The position numbers were made by a program, and so were the translations under genes. A stretch of 38,960 nucleotides of DNA. Source: QHBQ01 sp038230695 (lineage in GTDB: Bacteria; Chloroflexota; Chloroflexia; QHBQ01). The stretch is taken from the NCBI GenBank assembly GCA_038230695.1, contig JBBRMT010000012.1, positions 1-38,960 of the forward strand, read 5' to 3'. The notes beneath the pieces were generated by a model that was not told the origin of the DNA, made no database searches, and saw nothing but the letters and a program-made list of their open reading frames with translations. How positions within the stretch are numbered: position 1 is the first letter of the stretch; the number at the start of each line of letters is the position of its first letter. Shown here piece by piece: positions 31,891 through 38,960 of the stretch.

Positions 31891-33924
31891 TCACCGCAAC
31901 CCTTGAACATTAAGCGTAGAAATACGCTCAAGGTACTGGGGCAGGCTGGCAAGGGGCGGCAACTCCCAGGTTTCCAGTTCGCGCAACTCCACCTCGTGAA
32001 CAGCGCGGCGCGGGTTGACCCGTCCGCCACCTAGCAACTGGTGCAACTGGGAAACCTCAGCCAGCGCCACGCTGCGCGGCCTACCGCTGCGATACACACC
32101 ATCGCGCAGGTAGCGACCAATTAGCGACAGCAACCCGTCGGTTTTATGGCGCAGGCGTAGCCCCTCCTCGATAGTGGGGCGGGACAGTTCCACCTGCCCC
32201 AGCCGATTCAAGCCGCCTTGTTCGATTACCGCCAGCAGCAGGCCGACTGCCGCCCACGACCCCGCCACCACTGGCAGCCGCTCCAGAGTGCGGCGATACA
32301 TTGCCATGTCGTAGCTATTTGGCTCGCTGAGGCCACCCAGCGAGGGGAAGAAGCGATTGCACAGGGCGCTGACCGCTTCGCTTCGCCCATCTCGCAACCC
32401 TTCGGCGATTGCTTCCAGTGACCAATCGGATATGGCCTCATCATTGTCGCGCTTATGGGCCGCGCCGCCGATGACCATCTCCAGTCCCGATTCGTCAAGA
32501 AGCGGCCCCAGCAGCCCGGCGACGCTGCCGCTGATTACCCGCCCGCCCCGCAGGTCGAGCCAGACCAGCAGATCGCCACTGGTACAGGCCGCGCTCTTCC
32601 ACAGCAGGCTGCCGTGGCCGGTGTAGGTGCTGATCTCCGGCAGTAGCTTATCCTGGCGATAGACAGTGAAGCCATGTTGAAGCAACGTAGTAGTGATTGC
32701 GCCGTCGGCGCTGCCATCTACAGTAACGATTTCGTCGGCCAGCGGCGCTTGCTCCTGCATCGCCATCTGCAGCCCCCGCAGCATAGCAGGAAGGTTGTGG
32801 GTTGGCTCCTCGACCAGCAGGCAGAGGCTGACGCGGCAGCCCTGGCGCTGCTTCAGTTCGGCTAGACGGGCGTAATCGGCGAACTCGCCCACCTCGTAGC
32901 TGTTTTCCACCCGCCAGCGTTCGATCAGGGGGCGCATCGCGCTGGCCGACCAGCCGGTTTCCGCGCCTGGCTCGACATCGAACTCACCTAGCGGCTGGCG
33001 CTCTGGCCGCTGGTAGCGCATTAGCTCTAGCGGCTGATGGGTCTTAGCCACCAACAAGGATTTATCCAGGGTGGTTGCAAGGTGACTGAGCGCCAGAGTC
33101 GCGCTGGGCCGCTGCTCGTCGCCCAGGCGGGGGCTATGCAGTTCGCCACTTGCGCCGATGATGGTCAGGTCATGATTTGCTAGCTGCTCCGTAATTGCGT
33201 CCAGCCCGTCAATCCCGCTCAGGCTGCGGTGGGCAACGCCCTGCAACTCCTCCTCGATGTCGCGGAACGGCTCATCCCAGGGCGCGGGCGCATCGGGTTG
33301 TGCGGGCCTAGCCCCAGCGTGCATTACTGCCAACGTTGCATCTAGCTCCGGCATCAACGCCTGGCCTATGTGCAGGGCCATCTCTGCATAGGGTCCGCCG
33401 CGCACCGCCAGCAGCATCTCGCGCACTACCGTCAACCCCCCTGCGCCAATGTGGGCTAGCAGCACATCGCATGGTGCGCCCCGCATCACCTCATCGCAGA
33501 TGCGCCCGTAGAGCTGGTCTGGTTCGCGGCTGTAGCCCTTCCACGATAGGATAACCAGGTCGGTTTTTATCTCGCGGGCGGCCTCGATAATTCCCTGGGC
33601 CACACTATGCGCGGTGGTTACGCGAGTATAGACGTTGATGGCCGCCTCGCCCTCATGCGGCTGGGGCTGCGCGGGTGGCATATAGTTGAGCAGAGTGCGA
33701 TAGGCACGGGCGAGTGGCCGTGCTGAACTGAATGAGCTGTCATGCACCTCGGCCACACCCAGGATGATCGCCTCGGCTGCGCCCACTCGCCCGCTACTGC
33801 TCTCCGCTCGTCGCGCCACTGCCTGCGCGATGGTGAGCAAGTCGGCAGCCAGCCGCTGATTGAGCAACGGGATCAATACCCGATAGGGGCGGAGCAGACC
33901 GTCCGCCCGCATTAGACTAGTCAT
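31891..33924 (-). CDS. UspA-UspA protein fused to a degenerate GT81 (GpgS-like) domain
   Basis: A 677-residue cytoplasmic protein. Residues about 10-160 and 160-300 look like two universal-stress-protein folds (YRVLIPLLNQRLAADLLTIA, DLVILSWKGYSREPDQLYG, and VREMLLAVRGGPYAEMALHI). After a linker, residues about 365-640 follow glucosyl-3-phosphoglycerate synthase (GT81): VSLCLLVEEPTHNLPAMLRG, EIVTVDGSADGAITTTLL, YRQDKLLPEISTYTGHGSLL, CTSGDLLVWLDLRGG, and the conserved C-terminal half (RFFPSLGGLSEPNSYDMAMY). The DxD metal site of the family (typically WxDxD) is WLDLR here and later acidic residues are replaced, so catalysis is doubtful: probably a sugar-nucleotide sensing domain. ATG overlaps the PP2C gene stop by ATGA, so the two are coupled. 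Confidence 0.8.
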   Translation of the reverse strand: MTSLMRADGLLRPYRVLIPLLNQRLAADLLTIAQAVARRAESSSGRVGAAEAIILGVAEVHDSSFSSARPLARAYRTLLNYMPPAQPQPHEGEAAINVYTRVTTAHSVAQGIIEAAREIKTDLVILSWKGYSREPDQLYGRICDEVMRGAPCDVLLAHIGAGGLTVVREMLLAVRGGPYAEMALHIGQALMPELDATLAVMHAGARPAQPDAPAPWDEPFRDIEEELQGVAHRSLSGIDGLDAITEQLANHDLTIIGASGELHSPRLGDEQRPSATLALSHLATTLDKSLLVAKTHQPLELMRYQRPERQPLGEFDVEPGAETGWSASAMRPLIERWRVENSYEVGEFADYARLAELKQRQGCRVSLCLLVEEPTHNLPAMLRGLQMAMQEQAPLADEIVTVDGSADGAITTTLLQHGFTVYRQDKLLPEISTYTGHGSLLWKSAACTSGDLLVWLDLRGGRVISGSVAGLLGPLLDESGLEMVIGGAAHKRDNDEAISDWSLEAIAEGLRDGRSEAVSALCNRFFPSLGGLSEPNSYDMAMYRRTLERLPVVAGSWAAVGLLLAVIEQGGLNRLGQVELSRPTIEEGLRLRHKTDGLLSLIGRYLRDGVYRSGRPRSVALAEVSQLHQLLGGGRVNPRRAVHEVELRELETWELPPLASLPQYLERISTLNVQGLR

Positions 33925-36080
33925 CTGCCCTCTTCGTCGTCGCTGACCAAGAGTTGTGCGATCACCACGCCGATATTATCTTCGCCACCGCTCGCGTTGG
34001 CAGCGGCAAGCAGCTTCTCTACCGCATCATGTGGGTCGGCGCTATGCTCGATGATGCTAGCAATGCCCGGCTTGCCGTTTATATCCTCCTCGTTGACCAT
34101 CTCCCAGAGGCCATCGGAGCAAAGCAGCAGCACATCGTAAGGGCGCAGCTTGACGCTGAACAGATCAATCTCCATACGCAGGTCATCGCCCAAAGAGCGA
34201 TAGATTTCGTTGCGCCGATCGAAGGTGCGAATATCCTCGCGGGCCAATTGCCCCGCCTGCACCAGCCGCCAGGCCAGCGAGTGATCCTCGGTAATCTGCT
34301 CTAGCTTGCCGTCGCGGTAGAGATAGCCGCGGCTGTCGCCCACGTTGGCAAACCAGGCGTTGTTGCCAATAATCATGGCCGAAACACAGGTTGTTCCCAT
34401 ATCGCTCTTGCGGGCGCGGCTCTGCTCTACGATTTGATGGTTGGCCTGCTCCAACGCCTGGCGGAGCAATTCCCCTACCGGCTCACCACCCGCCATTACG
34501 TCAATCTCACCCTCGGCTAGTTGCGGATTGACGTTGGTGCCATAGTTGAAGATAACCCGCCCCAGCACGTTTTCGGCGATATATGCGGCTATGGCGCGGA
34601 TTGCCATACTGCTTGCTACCTCGCCGCTGTCGTGGCCGCCCATACCGTCTGCAACGGTCAGCAGGGCAAATGGCTGGCTGCGACTCTGCTCGACGGCGTT
34701 GAAACCGATTAGCAGCACGCTGTCCTCGTTCAGCTTGCGTACCATGCCTACATCGCTGCCGCTGGCTGCTAGCACGGTCAAGGTGGGCGGCATAACCCCT
34801 TCTTCGCGGTATTGCTCCAGTGCATCGGCCAGGCTGCTAGCGTCGGCGTATTGCCCGGCCACTGCCTGGGCTAGCAACTCGCCGAGGCTAGTGGGCGGGC
34901 CGCTCTTCACCGCTGCGACCTCGACTGGCTGGGCAGCGAACTGGCTAAGAGTCTGGGCCAACGCCTGCACATCAGCGGTGCGACCAGCGGTATCGGCCTC
35001 GTGCGCGGCGGTGGCATCGTTGATGCGCGGTAGTTCGCCGCCAATAATACTGATGCTTTCGGCATTGATGCTGCCCAACGCCAGGCCCGCTTCGTGCAAC
35101 GGGCGCAGCGCAGCGGTTAGCGATATTGCCCAGCCCAGCAGCTTCTCCTCACCGACCGGCTCACCACCTTCGGTCAGGGGCGCAAAGCTGGTCAGCGATT
35201 GGCCTGCTCCCTCCTCGGTCAGCTCGTAATCGCGCCGATTTTCGCGGAAGCTGCGGAAGATGCGACCAAAGCCGGGGGTCTGCCCCAGCCCTTTGCTGAG
35301 TAGTAGCCCCGCGCCGCTTGCTCCCTCTACACCATTTGCCCAACTTTCGCGTAGCCAGTAGACTTTGTTTGCCAGTTGCGCCCCGCAATTGGCGCAGTAA
35401 AGCTCGCCCGGCTTATTATTGACGCTGCCACATACCCAGCACTGCTCCGCGCTGCGCTCATCCACGCAGCGATAGACATTATGGGCATCGTCACCCTGTG
35501 CCTGGCTCTGCAACAGGTTGGTGATCGCGTAGCGACCATCCACCAGCGTATCGCGTTCCAGTGGGACGAGGTCGCCGCGTGGCGGGGCCGCTACCTCCGG
35601 CAACTCCGCTTCGCTCAGTGGGGTAGTCACGGCGGCGGGACGTTTGGCATCGCCCGCGTCTTCGCTCTCGCTTGCAACATTTGGTAGTGGCGCAGTCTGA
35701 TCCTCAGCGGGCAGTTGGCCGTTAAGCGGGGTGGTGGGTTGATCGCCAGCCACCTGTGCGCCGTTCAACGTTGGTAGCGGCGCTGTCTGGTCGCCAGCCA
35801 GAGGGTTGAATTGTGCATCGCTCTCGCTACTGCTATTGTCCGCTGCCTCATCGTGATACGGAGGCGCCACATCAGGTAGGGTTGCCAGCGGGCTATGCCC
35901 TCCGCCAGTGCCGATCAAGGCTTCAACATCGCTCGGTTCGGCCAGCGCCAGCTTGTCGCCTGCCTCGGCAATCTCGATAGAGGGCGCTTGTAGCGTCAAC
36001 CGCTCCTGACCCGCCGCCTGCGTGCTGGTCATGGCTTGCTGCGGTTGCTCCTCATCACTCTGGTTGCTTTCTGCGGGCAT
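33921..36080 (-). CDS. PP2C phosphatase with pseudokinase and zinc ribbon
   Basis: A 719-residue signalling protein. Ribosome site AAGGAGAT. Residues 1-165 are an acidic, disordered region with repeated Thr-Pro-type motifs (DQTAPLPT, TTPLNGQLP, DQTAPLPN, VTTPLSEAE). About 172-430 is kinase-like: DGRYAITNLL start, a zinc ribbon CWVCGSVNNKPGELYCANC (214-232) inserted early, then LHEAGLALGSINAESISI in place of the HRDLKPxN loop and INDAT in place of DFG, so a pseudokinase. About 436-712 is a PP2C domain with RKLNEDS, VADGMGGHDSGEVAS (D478), GTTCVSAM, NVGDSRGYLYRDG, LLLCSDGLW (D656) and GGEDNIGVV (D701), all metal ligands present, hence active. Likely dephosphorylates Ser/Thr on proteins modified by kinases such as the one at 9856. 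Operon with the Usp fusion. Confidence 0.93.
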   Translation of the reverse strand: MPAESNQSDEEQPQQAMTSTQAAGQERLTLQAPSIEIAEAGDKLALAEPSDVEALIGTGGGHSPLATLPDVAPPYHDEAADNSSSESDAQFNPLAGDQTAPLPTLNGAQVAGDQPTTPLNGQLPAEDQTAPLPNVASESEDAGDAKRPAAVTTPLSEAELPEVAAPPRGDLVPLERDTLVDGRYAITNLLQSQAQGDDAHNVYRCVDERSAEQCWVCGSVNNKPGELYCANCGAQLANKVYWLRESWANGVEGASGAGLLLSKGLGQTPGFGRIFRSFRENRRDYELTEEGAGQSLTSFAPLTEGGEPVGEEKLLGWAISLTAALRPLHEAGLALGSINAESISIIGGELPRINDATAAHEADTAGRTADVQALAQTLSQFAAQPVEVAAVKSGPPTSLGELLAQAVAGQYADASSLADALEQYREEGVMPPTLTVLAASGSDVGMVRKLNEDSVLLIGFNAVEQSRSQPFALLTVADGMGGHDSGEVASSMAIRAIAAYIAENVLGRVIFNYGTNVNPQLAEGEIDVMAGGEPVGELLRQALEQANHQIVEQSRARKSDMGTTCVSAMIIGNNAWFANVGDSRGYLYRDGKLEQITEDHSLAWRLVQAGQLAREDIRTFDRRNEIYRSLGDDLRMEIDLFSVKLRPYDVLLLCSDGLWEMVNEEDINGKPGIASIIEHSADPHDAVEKLLAAANASGGEDNIGVVIAQLLVSDDEEGR

Positions 36081-36143
36081 GGGCTAGTTATCTCCTTGTT
36101 TGGTTGAATCGCGATCTTTATCACGCTGATTTGCTGCGCCCCT

Positions 36144-36172
36144 AATATAGCACAATGAGGGCTGGCTGGCAA
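36144..36172 (-). promoter_or_regulatory. Promoter of the PP2C operon
   Basis: Minus strand: TTGCCA (36172-36167), 17-bp spacer, TATATT (36149-36144) preceded by TGC. About 65 nt before the ATG at 36080. Confidence 0.75.
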
Positions 36173-36240
36173 GCTACGCAGAGCCAACAGGTGATTATCA
36201 TGTTCTGGCATATCCCACCAGGGCGAACAACGTTTCATCC

Positions 36241-37560
36241 TTACTTCTTCTCCACCACGCGCACGGCCTTGCCCTCGCTGCGTGGCACAGCGCCAGGCGC
36301 TTCGAGGTGGACTGCGGCGTGCAGCGATAGTACGGTTTGCAGGCTTTGCTCAACGCGCTCATGCAATTCTTGTACCTGGACAGATGCCTCATCATTCAAG
36401 CTACTTCCTGCGTTGCGGAAGAACTCCGCACTAACCTCGCTATGCACCTCCAGGTGCGGCATAGTGGCGCTACGGTCAACCACAATCTGGTAATAGGGGC
36501 TGAGTTCGGCATGAGAGAGCAGCACCCGTTCAATCTCCGAGGGGAAGATGTTGACCCCGCGAATAACTAGCATATCATCGGTGCGCCCCTTAACTCGGCT
36601 CATGCGCCCGTGGGTGCGGCCACAGATGCACGGCGCGGTGGTGAAGCTGGCGACATCGCCAGTGCGGTAGCGTACCAGGGGGAACGCCTCTTTGGTCAGG
36701 CTGGTGAAGGTCAGTTCGCCCTCCTCACCCTCGGCAACCCTTTCGCCAGTAGCAGGATTGATGATCTCGACCAGGAAGTGATCCTCCCATACGTGCAATC
36801 CGTTCTTGCCCTGATAGCACTCACAGGATACGCCGGGGCCGATGATCTCGCTGAGGCCATAGAGGTCTAGCGCGACGATACCCAAACGCCGCTCGATCTC
36901 CGCCCGCATCTCCTCGGTCCACGGCTCCGCGCCGAACACGCCGTAAGCTAGATTGAGCGTGCCGGGGGCGATACCCTCGCTCTGCAAATAATCGGCGATA
37001 TTAAGGGCGTAGGAGGGGGTGCAGGCAAGGATGCGTGCGCCAAAGTCCTGGATCAGCATCGCCTGCCGCGGGGTGTTACCGCCCGACATTGGCACCACCA
37101 TGCAACCCATCCGCTCTGCGCCATAATGGATGCCCAGCCCGCCAGTAAACAGGCCATAGCCGTAGGCGTTATGCACCACATCGCCCGGCTCTGCGCCCGC
37201 AGCAGCCAGCGAACGCGCCATCACCTCGGCCCAGGTTTCGATGTCCTTGCGGGTGTAACCCACCACGGTTAGCTTGCCCCTGGTTCCCGATGAGCCGTGG
37301 ATGCGTACCACCTCAGCCAGCGGGCGGGCAAACAGGCCGAATGGATAATGGTCGCGCAGGTCGCCCTTGCGGGTGAATGGGAACTTCTGCAAGTCGTCGA
37401 GGTGTTGGAGGTCGCTCGGCTTGACCGCCGTGCCGTCGAAGCTCTGGCGAAAAAAGGGGACGCGCTCGTACACATCGGCCAACGTTTGCTGCGCCCGCGC
37501 CAGTTGCAGGGTCTGCAACTGCGGGCGCGGCATCGTCTCGATCTCTTCGTTCCAGAACAT
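36241..37560 (-). CDS. paaK: Phenylacetate-CoA ligase
   Basis: An adenylate-forming enzyme of 439 residues that joins phenylacetate or a similar aryl acid to CoA with ATP. Start taken at ATG 37560 (MFWNEEIETMPRPQL), with GGGAGG 7-9 nt upstream; the in-frame extension to 37695 lies in the promoter region. Motifs: DLRDHYPFG, the P-loop IHGSSGTRGKLTVVGYTRKD, GGLGIHYGAERMG, YGLSEIIGPGVSCEC, LTFTSLTKEAFPLVRYRTGD and VKGRTDDMLVIRGVNIFPSE for the C-terminal subdomain, all intact. No other paa genes are nearby, so it may act as a stand-alone aryl-CoA ligase, as it does in many anaerobes and Chloroflexota. Confidence 0.95.
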   Translation of the reverse strand: MFWNEEIETMPRPQLQTLQLARAQQTLADVYERVPFFRQSFDGTAVKPSDLQHLDDLQKFPFTRKGDLRDHYPFGLFARPLAEVVRIHGSSGTRGKLTVVGYTRKDIETWAEVMARSLAAAGAEPGDVVHNAYGYGLFTGGLGIHYGAERMGCMVVPMSGGNTPRQAMLIQDFGARILACTPSYALNIADYLQSEGIAPGTLNLAYGVFGAEPWTEEMRAEIERRLGIVALDLYGLSEIIGPGVSCECYQGKNGLHVWEDHFLVEIINPATGERVAEGEEGELTFTSLTKEAFPLVRYRTGDVASFTTAPCICGRTHGRMSRVKGRTDDMLVIRGVNIFPSEIERVLLSHAELSPYYQIVVDRSATMPHLEVHSEVSAEFFRNAGSSLNDEASVQVQELHERVEQSLQTVLSLHAAVHLEAPGAVPRSEGKAVRVVEKK

Positions 37561-37581
37561 GGCAACCTCCCGCAATAATAT

Positions 37582-37602
37582 GTAGAGGGTAGAAGGTAGA
37601 GT
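37582..37602. repeat. Heptamer array, unit GTAGAGG
   Basis: GTAGAGG, GTAGAAG, GTAGAGT just upstream of the phenylacetate-CoA ligase gene. TAG occurs once per unit on the plus strand, away from the gene's reading direction. Confidence 0.75.
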
Positions 37603-37620
37603 GGAGTGGTTAGGGCAACC

Positions 37621-37629
37621 ATTATAGCA
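37621..37629 (-). promoter_or_regulatory. Extended -10 promoter of the phenylacetate-CoA ligase gene
   Basis: Minus strand TGC-TATAAT (TATAAT at 37626-37621), about 60 nt before the ATG. No consensus -35 at 17 bp; the TGn extension is present. Confidence 0.6.
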
Positions 37630-37790
37630 CATTAGCCAGCCTGACATTTGACGCAAGATACGACTCCCCGGCATATTTAACTGCCAGGGTGCCATTTACT
37701 ACTCAGAAAGTCTGAAAATGGCGAAGAACGATTCGCCCCCTACGAACGATCAGGCCACTTATCGGGCGCTTTCTCAACACTCAACGCTGG

Positions 37791-38960
37791 CTACTTACTG
37801 TAGCCCAGCGGGTAGATGAGCTCCAGGTAGACAACCTTGCACAACTGGGCGCGAGTGCTGAGGATGCCGGGGCGGAAAGTGCCGTCGGCAAATCCACTCA
37901 CCCAGTTTTTGTGGCTGGCAGTCTTGATGTAGCCATACGCCCAGTAGGATGGTGGCACGTCGGGATAGTTGGTGAACGCGCCGGTGTACGCTGGCACCCC
38001 GCTGGCAACCACTACCATCTTGACCATCTCGGCGCGGGTAATCTGGCCGTTGGGCAGGAAGCAGGGGTAGGCTGCGCCATGTGCCGCGCATTGCTGCTGC
38101 GTATAGCCACTGATTACCCCGTGCGCGGCAAGCGTCTCGATGTAGCGATAGCCCCAGTAGCTGGGCGGCACGTCGGTGTAGCTCTGCTGCCCGCCAGTGG
38201 GGGTGATGAACGGGAAGCCGAAGGCGCGGGTGACAATCGCGCTGAACTCGGCGCGGGTGATGTTGTTGTCGGGACGGAAGTAGCCATCGGGATAGCCGCT
38301 GACATCGTCACGGCAGTATAGGTACTTGATGTAGCCATAAGCCCAGTAGGTCGGCGTTACGTCGGGGAAGTACATCGCGCATGGAGTTGCCGTCACGCTC
38401 GGTGTGACGCTCGGCCGCGGCGTGGTTGTGCTAGTCGCGCTTGGCGTAAACGTAGCGGTTTGCGTGTTAGTCGGTAGCGGCGTGGTTGTGCCAGTCGTGG
38501 TTGGCGTGTTGGTAGCTGGTATGCTGGTGGCAGTCACCGTCGGCGTGTTGGTAGGCGGCACGCTGGTAGCAGTGGTGGTGCTGGTCGCAGTTGGCGTATC
38601 AGTAGCTGATACGCTAGTGGCGGTGTTCGTCGGCGTATTGGTAGCTGGCAAACTGGTGGAAGTGGTGGTGCTGGTCGCACTCGGCGTGTCGGTGGCTGGC
38701 ACGCTTGTAGCAGTAGGTGTGTTGGTAGCTGGCACGTTGGTGGCGGTGTTCGTCGGCGTATTGGTGGCTGGCACACTGGTGGCAGTGGCGGTGCTGGTGG
38801 CAGTCGGCGTGTCGGTGGCTGGCACGTTGGTGGCAGTGGCGATGCTGGTTGCAGTTGGCGTGTCGGTGGCTGGCACGCTAGTGGCAGTAGGCGTGTTGGT
38901 AGCAGTGGCGGTGCTGGTGGCAGTCGGCGTGTCGGTGGCTGGCACGTTGGTGGCAGTGGC
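37791..38960 (-). CDS. SLH-domain surface protein with long Thr/Pro stalk (5' end outside window)
   Basis: The frame is open to the window edge, so the N-terminus is missing; the GTG at 38945 is not a likely start because repeat sequence continues past it. At least 190 residues are a low-complexity stalk made of blocks like PATDTPTATS and PATNTPTNTATS, an extended and probably O-glycosylated rod. Three SLH repeats follow (from CAMYFPDVTPTYWAYGYIK to the end, LELIYPLGYSK), with YTDVPPSYWGYRYIETLAAHG, C-x8-C in the second repeat (CAAHGAAYPC) and FADGTFRPG in the third. It is probably anchored to the cell wall by the SLH repeats with the stalk pointing out. What it displays lies outside the window. 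Confidence 0.9.
   Translation of the reverse strand, partial: ATATNVPATDTPTATSTATATNTPTATSVPATDTPTATSIATATNVPATDTPTATSTATATSVPATNTPTNTATNVPATNTPTATSVPATDTPSATSTTTSTSLPATNTPTNTATSVSATDTPTATSTTTATSVPPTNTPTVTATSIPATNTPTTTGTTTPLPTNTQTATFTPSATSTTTPRPSVTPSVTATPCAMYFPDVTPTYWAYGYIKYLYCRDDVSGYPDGYFRPDNNITRAEFSAIVTRAFGFPFITPTGGQQSYTDVPPSYWGYRYIETLAAHGVISGYTQQQCAAHGAAYPCFLPNGQITRAEMVKMVVVASGVPAYTGAFTNYPDVPPSYWAYGYIKTASHKNWVSGFADGTFRPGILSTRAQLCKVVYLELIYPLGYSK
38400..38960 (-). repeat. Minisatellite coding the Thr/Pro stalk
   Basis: Degenerate units of about 33-51 bp (GTGTTGGTAGCTGGCACG and variants on the plus strand) repeat through the end of the window. They encode the alternating PATDTPT / TATSTAT blocks of the SLH protein and are likely to vary in number between strains. 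Confidence 0.85.

Noticed and set aside
38400..38960. Long GTG-rich repeats as a non-coding satellite
   Set aside because: They keep one open minus-strand frame encoding a Thr/Pro stalk joined to SLH repeats.

Overview
The window looks like a chromosomal segment of a filamentous-type member of the Chloroflexota. This is an inference from content: GC-rich coding sequence, four exported proteins that end in S-layer homology (SLH) repeats behind Thr/Pro-rich stalks, a SecA without the C-terminal zinc tail and with a long insert in its second nucleotide-binding half, a VWA protein followed by a zinc-ribbon Ser/Thr kinase, and a GldA/GldF/GldG-like ABC-2 operon. No rRNA, tRNA, CRISPR array, transposase or phage gene was seen. 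The mobile-looking component is small repeats only.

Layout. 1-1258: tail of a possible winged-helix regulator, then a membrane-anchored SLH protein. 1346-4224: two overlapping glycosyltransferase genes (GT4, GT2); the GT4 gene carries an in-frame insertion that is perfectly duplicated. 4225-5280: a small membrane protein, a short secreted ORF and palindromic repeats. 5281-8172: secA. 8355-11745: VWA protein and zinc-ribbon Ser/Thr kinase. 11825-15175: dienelactone-hydrolase-like enzyme, ferritin-like membrane protein and PolX. 15182-16280: two tiny membrane proteins around an AT-rich, gene-poor stretch. 16281-18410 (minus): fused cytochrome-b-like/Fe-S heterodisulfide-reductase-type protein. 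18720-23989 (minus): seven-bladed-propeller SLH protein, a FabF-like ketosynthase, an SRPBCC protein and a GH114-SLH protein. 24186-29710 (plus): M23 peptidase, then a four-gene ABC-2/GldG operon. 29889-31669 (minus): GNAT acetyltransferase and primary sigma factor. 31891-36080 (minus): a PP2C phosphatase carrying a degenerate kinase domain and zinc ribbon, overlapping a gene for a UspA-UspA-degenerate GT81 fusion. 36241-38960 (minus): phenylacetate-CoA ligase and an SLH protein cut by the window edge.

How the genes may work together. Envelope biogenesis dominates: SecA exports the SLH proteins, the glycosyltransferases and ketosynthase/SRPBCC pair may build surface glycans or lipids, and the M23 peptidase trims wall. 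Two signalling units (VWA + active kinase; PP2C + pseudokinase + Usp/pseudo-GT81) may oppose each other through Ser/Thr phosphorylation.

The most unusual signals are: (i) many tandem heptanucleotide arrays of differing unit, of which six sit directly at gene ends with TGA in the gene's own direction, so they give stops in all three frames; (ii) the PP2C-pseudokinase / Usp-pseudoglycosyltransferase pair; (iii) a terminator that overlaps the start point of the next promoter; (iv) an N-terminal zinc ribbon of the kinase that has no standard start codon; (v) an exact 93-bp tandem duplication inside a glycosyltransferase.
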